A stretch of 64,000 nucleotides of DNA, taken from positions 62,001-126,000 of the forward strand of contig NZ_FOQM01000011.1 in NCBI RefSeq assembly GCF_900113735.1, read 5' to 3'. Below, piece by piece: positions 8,509 through 16,728 of this stretch; the stretch's first letter is position 1, and each line of letters starts with the position of its first letter. Source of the DNA: Bradyrhizobium sp. Gha. GTDB lineage: Bacteria; Pseudomonadota; Alphaproteobacteria; Rhizobiales; Xanthobacteraceae. Under the pieces are notes generated by a model. It was not told the DNA's origin, did not search any database, and saw only the letters and a program-made list of their open reading frames with translations. Position numbers and translations under genes: made by a program.

Positions 8509-9004
8509 CGGAAACGTTCCGACGTGTTAATTCGTTGTATAGGAATTGTTATTGCTCAACTTTTGAGCGCATTACTTGACAATTAGTAGTCGCTAGGGCG
8601 GCCCCATCTTCTGCACAGGCACGTACAGTGCGCTGCACAGATAAGTTCGTGAGGGTTTATCCAACACGGAGAACCCGCATGCCGATCCTGAAGTCCCTCT
8701 CGTTCACCGCACTGCTCATCCTGTCGGCGGCAGCGGCATCTTGTTGGTGATTTGCTTCCTTACCTCGTTGCAGCAACGCGTAGAAACTCCAATCGTCACA
8801 TGCGCGAGGAAAGCTTCAGCACGAGAGGCTGACGGCAGGTCGCGGGAGCCCGTCCTCGTTCCTAATGAGCATCGCTCCTGAAATGCTGTGATTCTTCGGC
8901 GATGCCGTGGGCAGGGTGCGCAACAGAGCAAGCTTCCAAATTTCATAGCCCCACAGCCTAGAGCAGCACCGGCGCCGGTTTATTGCGTTTCTGCCCAGAG
9001 TCAC
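8509..9004. other. intergenic region with signal-peptide relic
   Basis: Separates dtcA-like from the IS66. The only notable item is a 23-codon plus-strand ORF at 8679-8750 that encodes a textbook signal peptide (MPILKSLSFTALLILSAAAA-SC) and then stops. It is preceded by CACGGAGAACCCGC and looks like the front of a lost lipoprotein or secreted-protein gene. The upstream A+T-rich stretch 8515-8580 probably holds the dtcA promoter. Nothing else is convincing. Confidence 0.35.
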
Positions 9005-9012
9005 GCTGAACA
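9005..9012. repeat. IS66 target-site duplication, left copy
   Basis: GCTGAACA immediately outside the left IS66 end (GTAAGCG at 9013). It is identical to the 8 bp outside the right end, the duplication length expected for IS66. Confidence 0.92.
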
Positions 9013-9025
9013 GTAAGCGTCGTTC

Positions 9026-10552
9026 TTAGGCCACGGCTTTGAGGGCTTGAGCGCGGTAAGCCCAGGGCAGTAGCTGGTCGATGTCCCGGTTTGGATGACC
9101 ATTGACGATGCCGGTGAGCGCGTCGGTCAGGTAAGCAAGCGGATCGACGCCATTCAGCTTACAGGTTTCGACCAAGGAGGCGATGATCGCCCAGTGCTCG
9201 GCACCGCCGTCGGAGCCTGCGAAGAGCGCGTTCTTCCGGTTGAGCGTGATCGGACGGATCGAACGTTCGACGGCGTTGTTGTCGAGCTCTATACGGCCAT
9301 CATCGATGAAGCGCGTCAGACCCTCCCAGCGTGAGAGCGCATAACGGATGGCGTCGGCCAGCTTGCCCTTTTGACTGATCAACGCGAGCTTTGCGCGCAG
9401 CCAGCGTTCGAAGGCTTCCGCCACCGGCCGGCTCTTATGCTGCCGGACGAGGCAGCGCTCCTCGGCGCTACGGCCACGGATGTCCTTCTCGATCGCGTAG
9501 AACTCGGCGATATGCCGAAGCGCCTCGTTTGCGATGGGCGCGGGACCGGGTGTGGCAAGTTCGTAGAAGTTCCGTCGCATGTGCGACCAGCAGAATGCAA
9601 GTTGGACGTCGCCACGTTCGGTGAGCTTGCCATAGCCGGCATAGCCATCGACCTGCAGGATCCCCTTGAAGCCTGCAAGATGGGCGATCGGTCGGTCGGC
9701 TTTGCGGTCGGGCGCATAGACGTAGGCGACGCCCGGCGGATCAGCGCCGCCCCATGGCCGGTCGTCCGCCGCATAAGTCCAGAGCTGACCGGTCTTGGTA
9801 CGCCCGCGGCCGGGATCGAGCACCGGCATCGTCGTCTCGTCCGCGAACAGCTTTGGCCGTTGCCTGAGCTTGCTAAGGAGACGGTCATGCAGCGGACGCA
9901 GGTGGAAGGCAGCTTGTCCTACCCAGTCCGCCAGCGTCGAACGATCAAGCTCAATGCCCTGGCGGGCGTAAATCTGCGCCTGCCGGTAGAGCGGCAGGTG
10001 ATCGGCATATTTGGAGACCAGCACCTGGGCGACGGTAGCCTCGGTCGGCAATCCGCCCTCGATCAGCCTAGCCGGGGCTGGCGCCTGCATGATGCCATCC
10101 TCGCAGGCCCGGCAGGCGTATTTGGGCCGCCGGGTCACGAGGATCCGGAACTGCGCCGGGACCAGGTCCAGCCGCTCGCTTCTGTCCTCACCGATACGGT
10201 GCAACTCGCCTTGGCAGCAGGGACAGGTCTTGTTCTCGATGTCGACGATGACCTCGATCCGCGGCAGGTGCGCCGGCAACGCGCCACGGTTGGCGCGGCG
10301 CTTGCGAGCTCGCGCATCGCGGCCTTCAGGTGCACTGACGTTCTGTGCCGTCTTGCCGTACGCGGCGACTTGCTCGACGTCTTCCAGGCCCAGCAGCATC
10401 TGATCTTCGGGTAGCGTCTCCGCCCGCCGGCCAAACCGGTGACGCTGCATTTCCTTGATGATCTGACGCAGCCGTTCGCTCTCGCACCGCTCGGCAAGCA
10501 GCATCGCTTTCAGCGTCTCGAGATCGTCAGGCAGGGCGTCGCTCACACCCAA
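9026..10552 (-). CDS. tnpC: IS66 transposase TnpC
   Basis: The 508-residue IS66 transposase, full length. An N-terminal helical region (LKAMLLAERCESERLRQIIKEMQRHRFGRRAE) precedes a zinc-binding region with CPCCQGELHRIG and a second Cys pair (CRACED). The DDE-type core follows, with Asp in LFADETTMPVLDPG, Asp in LQVDGYAGYG, and Glu in LDNNAVERSIRPI. The C-terminal helix YLTDALTGI is typical. The gene ends 13 bp from the left terminal repeat, as usual in IS66. It catalyses cut-and-paste or copy-type transposition together with TnpB. Confidence 0.96.
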   Translation of the reverse strand: MGVSDALPDDLETLKAMLLAERCESERLRQIIKEMQRHRFGRRAETLPEDQMLLGLEDVEQVAAYGKTAQNVSAPEGRDARARKRRANRGALPAHLPRIEVIVDIENKTCPCCQGELHRIGEDRSERLDLVPAQFRILVTRRPKYACRACEDGIMQAPAPARLIEGGLPTEATVAQVLVSKYADHLPLYRQAQIYARQGIELDRSTLADWVGQAAFHLRPLHDRLLSKLRQRPKLFADETTMPVLDPGRGRTKTGQLWTYAADDRPWGGADPPGVAYVYAPDRKADRPIAHLAGFKGILQVDGYAGYGKLTERGDVQLAFCWSHMRRNFYELATPGPAPIANEALRHIAEFYAIEKDIRGRSAEERCLVRQHKSRPVAEAFERWLRAKLALISQKGKLADAIRYALSRWEGLTRFIDDGRIELDNNAVERSIRPITLNRKNALFAGSDGGAEHWAIIASLVETCKLNGVDPLAYLTDALTGIVNGHPNRDIDQLLPWAYRAQALKAVA

Positions 10553-10626
10553 ATCAGAGCATATTCGCCGCCATCTTGCGACGCGTTCGGCGCTCCCGAT
10601 TCATTTCGCCGCAGCGCTGCCAACAG

Positions 10627-10983
10627 TTATCCGGGCTGCGCTGGCGGCGCCGTCTCCCGTGCCTCGTGCACAAGCCGCCAGTCCAGTCCTTCCAGCAGCG
10701 CCGACAATTGCGCCGCTGACAGGCGCATCACACCGTCCTCGATCTTCGGCCAGCGGAAGATCCCATCCTCAAGCCTCTTGGCGAACAGGCACAGGCCCGT
10801 TCCATCCCAGAACACCAGCTTAATCCGATCCGCCCGCTTGGCCCGGAACACATAGACAGCTCCCGAGAATGGATCTGCACCCATGCTCTCGCGCACCAGG
10901 GTCGCAAGACCCTCCATGCCCTTGCGGAAGTCTACCGGTTTGGTCGCCACCATCACCCGGACCGCGCCTGACGGACCGATCAC
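10627..10983 (-). CDS. tnpB: IS66 accessory protein TnpB
   Basis: The 118-residue IS66 Orf2 family protein. The conserved core is intact: VMVATKPVDFRKGMEGLATLV, then GAVYVFRAKRADRIKLVFWDGTGLCLFAKRLE and the FRWP motif. The exact biochemical role of TnpB is unknown, but it is required for transposition in studied IS66 elements. It starts with GTG in a 4-bp overlap (GTGA) with tnpA, indicating translational coupling. Confidence 0.95.
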   Translation of the reverse strand: MIGPSGAVRVMVATKPVDFRKGMEGLATLVRESMGADPFSGAVYVFRAKRADRIKLVFWDGTGLCLFAKRLEDGIFRWPKIEDGVMRLSAAQLSALLEGLDWRLVHEARETAPPAQPG

Positions 10984-11408
10984 CGGCTCGCCTTCAGTGC
11001 CTGGACGATCGAGGCAATCATCGCCGTGTCCGCTCCACGACCGGCTCGGATGGTGATGCCGTCGACTTCAATCTCGATGATCCCGCTATCTGGCTTGCGT
11101 ACCGCTTTGCGCTCCTGGCGAGCAGTCGGCGCCGGCACCACAGCGTCCACCACCGCCGGCACAAACTGTACTTCGTCTGCCTCGGAATGACCGCCTGCAG
11201 CTTCTCGCAACTGACGCCGCCAGCCAAACAGCTGCTGCGGCGACAATCCATGCCGTCGAGCCACGGAACACACCGAGTCGCCACTCGCCACGATCTCCGC
11301 GACGATCCGCGCCTTGTCCTCGTCGCTCCACTTCCGCCGACGACCGGCTCCGGTGAAGACCTCAAGCCGCCGCACCGGCTCCGTGATAGCAGTATGCACT
11401 GTGTCCAT
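10980..11408 (-). CDS. tnpA: IS66 accessory protein TnpA (transposase_8-like HTH)
   Basis: A 142-residue helix-turn-helix protein. RRKWSDEDKARIVAEIVASGDSVCSVARRHGLSPQQLFGWRRQLR is the classical IS66/IS3 OrfA DNA-binding domain, in residues 24-70. A variable linker and a C-terminal IEIEVDGITIRAGRGADTAMI segment are typical of IS66 TnpA. It is the first gene of the transposition operon, and its stop overlaps the tnpB start. Confidence 0.94.
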   Translation of the reverse strand: MDTVHTAITEPVRRLEVFTGAGRRRKWSDEDKARIVAEIVASGDSVCSVARRHGLSPQQLFGWRRQLREAAGGHSEADEVQFVPAVVDAVVPAPTARQERKAVRKPDSGIIEIEVDGITIRAGRGADTAMIASIVQALKASR

Positions 11409-11489
11409 TCTAAGCCTAACGGTCCAAACCGAACCGCAGACTCGCAGATCGCCCCGTCATCCGGTAGGTGGTCACTGAACAGCGCTTAC

Positions 11490-11497
11490 GCTGAACA
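11490..11497. repeat. IS66 target-site duplication, right copy
   Basis: GCTGAACA directly after the right terminal repeat (CGCTTAC ending at 11489); identical to 9005-9012. Confidence 0.92.
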
Positions 11498-11963
11498 AGA
11501 GCGCGGGGCCTCTTTTTCAAGCCGCAAGACGTCGCTCTCGGAAGGACCATTCGATCCCAGCTTAGTCGCGGGCCATCTCGCATCCTGTGCTGACAAAGCG
11601 CGCATTCCTCCAACTGGCAACGGTGCGTTTCGTACTGAGCGCTTGCGATCACGCTTTGCCATCCGCCTCAACGGGAGTCACACGTCAGCCGTCGACTGCG
11701 CTGCGATGAGCAAGTCGCGGCCATTCGGAGGAAAACTCTGAGATCGCTGCATAGAAAACATCGACAAACCTGGAACACTCCTGTAGGGAAGTGCACAATA
11801 TTAAGCGCGCTACCTAAGAGCGTTACCGTAGTTCAATCTGTTTCGATTCGCCCTGATGCTTGGGCCAGAATGCTTTTAATGTGAGCTGGCGCGAATGCCT
11901 GATACCCGAGCGTGTTTCACTAGCTTGCCAGCGACCTCCATGGATGTCTGAGGAGATCACGCG
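11498..11963. other. intergenic region, no gene seen
   Basis: Between the IS66 and the patatin gene. No convincing coding sequence in any frame. The last 200 bases are A+T-richer and presumably carry the promoter of the downstream operon; GAGGAGATCACGCG just before 11964 is its ribosome site. Confidence 0.5.
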
Positions 11964-14900
11964 ATGACTGTGCGCGAGCAGCTGTTTACTTTGTTGCGCA
12001 ACCTTCGATGGATAATTGTCCTGTCGGTAGCCCTCTCAGTATTGCTCTACCTGCCAGATCAGATTCAGGAGCTCTACCGGATAGCTGCCGACGACTTTGG
12101 TTGGGTGACGTTTAAGGAGTTCGCTGCCTTGGGCGTGATTGCCATAACGATTTGGGCGAGCGCGTTTCAGCTCACAACTGCATCCCTGCCACAAATCCCC
12201 AAGCCTTCGGGGCGCCTGGCTTTCTATATAAGACTTGCTCCCGTCCTACTTGGAGCACTGCCGATCATCGCCGCCACAGCAGGTCAATTCGCCTCGCGGC
12301 CGGCGCGAAAGATTGGCGAGGTCGAGGAAGTCGGAAGTATCTTCCGCATTCAGGATCAGGCGCTTGCGTTTGAACGGAACATGCTGCTCATCCTCGCAAT
12401 TGCCATGCTGATCATGCTCGTCTGCTTCGTGGCATTTACTTGGCGAATAGGATCAAGAGATCGCTCGATTGATCTCGCGAGCCGTGCCAACAACGCGTAC
12501 TTCATCCGGTATAGGTTTCTCGGGCTCTCGATCGGCGGGATCGTGCTGTTGACGGCAGCATTCCTCATGCTGCCTGATAGGCTTGCACAACTTGTCGGAT
12601 CGTTTGGCGTAATCGCCCTCTTTGCGGTTTGCGTCCTTGGTCTCACGGTCCATTTTGCTCTCTTAACGATCAAATTTACCTTTCCGTTTATTCCGCTTGT
12701 CTTTGGCGGCCTGTTTCTACTTGCCTCTTTGTTGGGAGGTGACGACCACGAACTGTGTACTGTCTCTGAAGCAAACAGCCAGCCGGAAACGGAGCGCATG
12801 TCCGCAGCCGCCGCATTCCGCGAGTGGCTTTTACAAGAGCCGCGGGTTGAGGAAGCCAAGAGGCTCGGCGAATACCCCGTCTTCGTTGTGGCAGCTCAAG
12901 GCGGAGGGATCTATGCCGCCAATAATGCGGCGCGGTTTCTTGCGCGGATGCAGGATCTCTGTCCGGCATTTCGGCAACATCTGTTTGCGATAAGCGGTGT
13001 ATCCGGGGGCAGCGTCGGTTCGGCAATATTCGCCGCTGCGCTCCACGTCGAAAATACGTCCCTTAATTCGAATATCGTCGATGGAAAGACATGCCCAAAA
13101 ATCGCTGATTTCCTGGCGGGGGTTGGGCGAGTCCAAGATCTTGAGGCGCCTGGCCCGGTCGAGCAGCGCGTTGCAAGCGTTTTGGCAACCGATTTTCTGT
13201 CGCCGTTGGTTGCGGGCTTTCTGTTTACTGATTTCACCCAGATGTTTTCACCGTTCGCGATCCCGGCCTTCGATCGCGCGCGCTTTTTAGAATACACTTT
13301 GGAGAATGCCGGTGACAGGATGCTCGGCAGCCAGAAGGCCACTGGCAATCAATCCAATCTGCTAAGGGCTGACTTTCAGTCCCATTGGGCGCCTGGCAAC
13401 AACATGCCGGCGCTGTTGTTCAACACGACAGATGCCGGCAGCGGCAAACGGGCCGTTATCTCTCCCTTCGATTTCGATCCGCAGCATCCGAAAGACACCG
13501 ACTTATGCGTGCTTGCGGCGCTTGAACGTGCGGGCACTGGGGCCGACCAAACTGTCAAAAGCCACTCGCTTCATATTCCGCTCAGCACAGCCGCTTTCAC
13601 AAGCGCACGTTTTCCGTGGGTGACGCCCGCGGCGACCGTCTCAGTCAAAAATGACTGCATAACCTCTCATCCGCAGGCGCGCCTGGTGGACGGCGGATAT
13701 GTGGAGAATTCCGGGATTGAGACCGCACTCGAGCTGATTGAGAAGCTTAATGCCATCAAGGGCACCTCCGATGCGCCGAAATTCAGGATTTACCTGCTGT
13801 CCCTCGTCAGCGGCCAGTTCGGTGACCATGGTTCATTCATGTTCGGGGAGCTCATGGAGCCGGTACGCGCGCTTCTGAGCACGCGAACTTCCCGAACCTA
13901 TGTCGCCCTCAATCATGCAACCAGCATCGACCGTCGGCCCGACGCCGAAGTGACGCCAAGTGTTCAACGCTTTCCAACGTTCGGCCGGACGGACATCACA
14001 GGCTTGTTTTATAGCCTTCCACTCGGCTGGACGTTGTCCCAGAAAACCGAGGATATCATCTCATTGAGCAGCGGCCGCTTTTGGGACTGCGTGCCGAAGG
14101 ACGACTTCGATCAGTCCCGCGAACGGCAGAGCAATGCAGACTGCCTGCAGGTGAAGTTGTTCCATCTTCTGAATGGATCGGTCGCCACCGCATTTGAAAC
14201 GCTGAAGGATGCCAAGCTTGCGCAGGCCGCCTACGCCGACGAGCTAGCGAAGGAATATCAACCAACCGCAAAGATCAAGCCGCAGCCATTACTGGCGTGT
14301 TATGAGAGCAATTGGTTGCAACAGCGTGGTTATGAGGAATATCAACAAAAAGTCGCCGACTACGAGCATCAGCTGAGCAAATCAGGCAAAGGTCAGTCGC
14401 CGGCCCCTCCACCCGTTCCGCCATATCGCAAGAGCTATATGGCCTACTATCAGGCCGAGCGGGTCAAGGCCTTGTTGCAGGAATGGGATCGCGTCGAGGA
14501 AACCGATCCCCGGATCCTCGCCTATATTTTGGGATCCGTCTCTTACGACAGCGCCGATTTTACTCGCAGCAGCGAGAACTTTTCTTACAGCGCGGTTTCT
14601 CAACTTCCGCAGAAATGGCGCGATCGCATCGACATGAATAACGTAAGGCTTGTGGCTGCCAACAAGCCCGCGGTCGACGTGAACTCTTTGCTTAATCATC
14701 CCAAGGAACTTGCCGATTTCGTGCTCGCTTACGAAGGCAACGACTTCGGCAACCAGCCCGGGACGGATGACGGCTGGCTGTTTCGACCGCGGGGAATGTA
14801 TCAGTTGATCGGCCGTGAGCAGTATCAGGAAGCCCAGAATCAAATCCAGCAATTGGGCGAGCTACAAGGACTTGATCTGCTAACGCTGCCCGACGCGCTA

Positions 14901-15185
14901 TGGGATGCGAAGATCTCGGCTAAGGTTACTTTCGCTCACTTCCGGTTGCACCGATATAAGGACGACCGGTTATCTCCGCCGAACAACCGCCGAACGCTGT
15001 TCGAATTGCTCAAGGATCGTGCGAACGACTGGACAACCGTGCGCGCGCTGCAAACGGATATGGCGCATCCAGCCGACCACGCGCGGGTCAATGCACGCAG
15101 TGAGATGTTCCTCGCCTGTATCGAGGAAGCCTTGCATCCGACGAAACTCAAGACTTTGCAAAGCCGATTTTACGGTGAGGAATGA
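11964..15185 (+). CDS. membrane patatin-like phospholipase fused to GH19/lysozyme-like domain
   Basis: 1073 residues. Residues 15-260 hold six or seven hydrophobic segments. Residues 300-600 are a patatin domain: oxyanion loop AQGGGIYAA (313-315), nucleophile elbow GVSGG with S347, and DGG with D576 of the Ser-Asp dyad. Residues 848-995 resemble GH19 chitinase/endolysin folds, with ENFSYSA (871-877) and GWLFRPRGMYQLIGREQY (937-954). The usual catalytic HES, however, reads YDS (861-863), so the glutamate is replaced by aspartate and hydrolase activity is doubtful. Patatins cleave lipid acyl esters; the combination of lipid and peptidoglycan-type domains in one membrane protein is unusual. It leads a run of three plus-strand genes with two c-type cytochrome-like proteins. 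Role unknown. Confidence 0.78.
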   Translation: MTVREQLFTLLRNLRWIIVLSVALSVLLYLPDQIQELYRIAADDFGWVTFKEFAALGVIAITIWASAFQLTTASLPQIPKPSGRLAFYIRLAPVLLGALPIIAATAGQFASRPARKIGEVEEVGSIFRIQDQALAFERNMLLILAIAMLIMLVCFVAFTWRIGSRDRSIDLASRANNAYFIRYRFLGLSIGGIVLLTAAFLMLPDRLAQLVGSFGVIALFAVCVLGLTVHFALLTIKFTFPFIPLVFGGLFLLASLLGGDDHELCTVSEANSQPETERMSAAAAFREWLLQEPRVEEAKRLGEYPVFVVAAQGGGIYAANNAARFLARMQDLCPAFRQHLFAISGVSGGSVGSAIFAAALHVENTSLNSNIVDGKTCPKIADFLAGVGRVQDLEAPGPVEQRVASVLATDFLSPLVAGFLFTDFTQMFSPFAIPAFDRARFLEYTLENAGDRMLGSQKATGNQSNLLRADFQSHWAPGNNMPALLFNTTDAGSGKRAVISPFDFDPQHPKDTDLCVLAALERAGTGADQTVKSHSLHIPLSTAAFTSARFPWVTPAATVSVKNDCITSHPQARLVDGGYVENSGIETALELIEKLNAIKGTSDAPKFRIYLLSLVSGQFGDHGSFMFGELMEPVRALLSTRTSRTYVALNHATSIDRRPDAEVTPSVQRFPTFGRTDITGLFYSLPLGWTLSQKTEDIISLSSGRFWDCVPKDDFDQSRERQSNADCLQVKLFHLLNGSVATAFETLKDAKLAQAAYADELAKEYQPTAKIKPQPLLACYESNWLQQRGYEEYQQKVADYEHQLSKSGKGQSPAPPPVPPYRKSYMAYYQAERVKALLQEWDRVEETDPRILAYILGSVSYDSADFTRSSENFSYSAVSQLPQKWRDRIDMNNVRLVAANKPAVDVNSLLNHPKELADFVLAYEGNDFGNQPGTDDGWLFRPRGMYQLIGREQYQEAQNQIQQLGELQGLDLLTLPDALWDAKISAKVTFAHFRLHRYKDDRLSPPNNRRTLFELLKDRANDWTTVRALQTDMAHPADHARVNARSEMFLACIEEALHPTKLKTLQSRFYGEE

Positions 15186-15284
15186 AGGGTTTGATCGGGT
15201 CGCGCGCATTGCCTTGGCGAGGCGCGTAGCGCGGGATTGCTCGACAGCTGATGTTTAAATTTTTGGTCTTACAGGGGATTTCCA

Positions 15285-16658
15285 ATGATCGCGAGGGGTC
15301 AAATCAATAGATCTCTGTTTCCGCGGCGGCTTGCAAAGTTATTAGCGGCGGGGGTGATGTTCGCCGCAGCTTTGGAGCTAGGAACGGCTCCGGCGCAAGC
15401 GGCCTCAAAGCCGCTCGCGCCCAATGACGTGTCCATTCTCTTTCCTCCGCCGAAGTCAGCGGCCGACCTCCCCAATCTGATCGCCGTGTCCGATCTTGCG
15501 CGACCTTCGGGATCGCCGCAGCGGCTGTTTTCCGACGCGGACTTCGCGCGCTTTATCGCCAACGCCGAAAATCCAGAGCATCCGGGCCTTCCGGATTCAG
15601 GTGCACGGCACATTCAGTTTCCCGATGCCGTGAAAAAAATCGACGCCTGGTTTGTGGCCGGCATCCGGATCGATCCGGGCGCGCCGGGATTGTCGCCGGA
15701 GATCATCGCTCAGTTTGGCCGGCAACCCCAAATCCGGCTCATCATTCAGCCGGTGACCAATGGGCCGGAGGGCTTCAAGGTCCATGACACTGCAGGCCAC
15801 CTTATCTTCAGCTTCACCCTCGACCCGGACCCATCTCTGGACGGTTGTGCGCCGTTCCCTCGATTCAAACCAGACGATGAAGCGTTCAAGGCAATCGTTC
15901 GTGACGTCGCGACCTTGCGCGATCAGCTTGAGGCCGGACAGTTTGGCAATGTCAAAGTCTCGACTGCCGGTGATCTGAATGTGCATCCGGGTCTTGTAGG
16001 GCCATCGGCAAAAGCGTTCAGCGATGCACTGAAGGCTTTGATTGAGAAGCATCTCTCGCCGCAGCGCCTCAACACCATGGCCGTGATGGGCATCGTACCG
16101 CCTGAACCCTGGATTTTCGTGTCGATGTTAAGGGTCCCGCAAGCAGGCCTAATACCAGTCCCCGGCCCGACGCTTGACGGCCTGCACGTGGCAGAGATGT
16201 TCAGCGCCATCGGCGAAAAGCATGTGGTCCCGCAACCGGGCACGAACAATCAGAATCCGATCACCTGTCGACACGCGGCATTGCAAAATCCGCCCTTGCC
16301 CGGGAGTAATCGTAACGGTGTTTCAACCTCCGAGTTCATCGATAGTAGCGTGCCCAACAGCCGCATCATCGAGATCGTCAATACCATTGCCGATCCGACG
16401 AAGAGCCACTTCTTCAATACCGATTGCGTGAGCTGTCACACCGAGACGGCACAGCCACTCGCCAGGAGAATTCCAAATTTCGCAGTCCCTGGCGTGAACC
16501 GGGCGGTCTGGCCGAAGGAAGACTGGAATCTGCGCAACTTCGGTTGGTTCCCATCCTTTTTGCACGGCGGCCCGGCAGCGGCGACCATAACCAGGCGCGC
16601 GGCAGCTGAGACGGCCGACGTGGTCGCCTTCATCAATAACCAACTGCTGAACAAATAA
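15285..16658 (+). CDS. secreted protein with one c-type haem motif
   Basis: 457 residues with an N-terminal Sec signal (hydrophobic stretch about 17-40, cleavage near AQA-AS), so probably periplasmic. The middle is not similar to any family I recognise. Near the C-terminus DCVSCHTE is a single CxxCH haem-attachment site, followed by a conserved-looking segment ending in DVVAFINNQLL. It lies 99 bp after the patatin gene and 70 bp before the di-haem protein, so the three are likely one operon. Proteins of this type often accompany the RoxA-like/di-haem peroxidase next door. Function is not assigned; a redox partner is plausible. Confidence 0.72.
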   Translation: MIARGQINRSLFPRRLAKLLAAGVMFAAALELGTAPAQAASKPLAPNDVSILFPPPKSAADLPNLIAVSDLARPSGSPQRLFSDADFARFIANAENPEHPGLPDSGARHIQFPDAVKKIDAWFVAGIRIDPGAPGLSPEIIAQFGRQPQIRLIIQPVTNGPEGFKVHDTAGHLIFSFTLDPDPSLDGCAPFPRFKPDDEAFKAIVRDVATLRDQLEAGQFGNVKVSTAGDLNVHPGLVGPSAKAFSDALKALIEKHLSPQRLNTMAVMGIVPPEPWIFVSMLRVPQAGLIPVPGPTLDGLHVAEMFSAIGEKHVVPQPGTNNQNPITCRHAALQNPPLPGSNRNGVSTSEFIDSSVPNSRIIEIVNTIADPTKSHFFNTDCVSCHTETAQPLARRIPNFAVPGVNRAVWPKEDWNLRNFGWFPSFLHGGPAAATITRRAAAETADVVAFINNQLLNK

Positions 16659-16728
16659 CTGGCGGCCTCGCCTTTTCCGGTCGCCCGCCGGGCCGGCTGG
16701 ACGCACGAAAGATGGATGGAGTCCTGCT

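Larger units (their letters stand above)
9013..11489 (-). mobile_element. complete IS66-family element
   Basis: A 2477-bp element with terminal inverted repeats. The left end begins GTAAGCGTCGTTC. The right end, read inward on the opposite strand, begins GTAAGCGCTGTTC. It carries tnpA, tnpB and tnpC in the usual order on the minus strand and is flanked by a perfect 8-bp direct repeat. All three genes are open, so the copy is probably recent and functional. No gene is clearly interrupted at the insertion point. Confidence 0.95.

Noticed and set aside
9371..10414. Long plus-strand ORF of 347 codons inside the IS66
   Set aside because: It lies antisense to tnpC over its whole length, has no ribosome site and no family resemblance; a high-G+C shadow frame.
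10869..11741. Plus-strand ORF across tnpA/tnpB and the right IS66 end
   Set aside because: It crosses the terminal repeat and target duplication and is antisense to two real genes; composition is Pro/Arg/Ser shadow-like.
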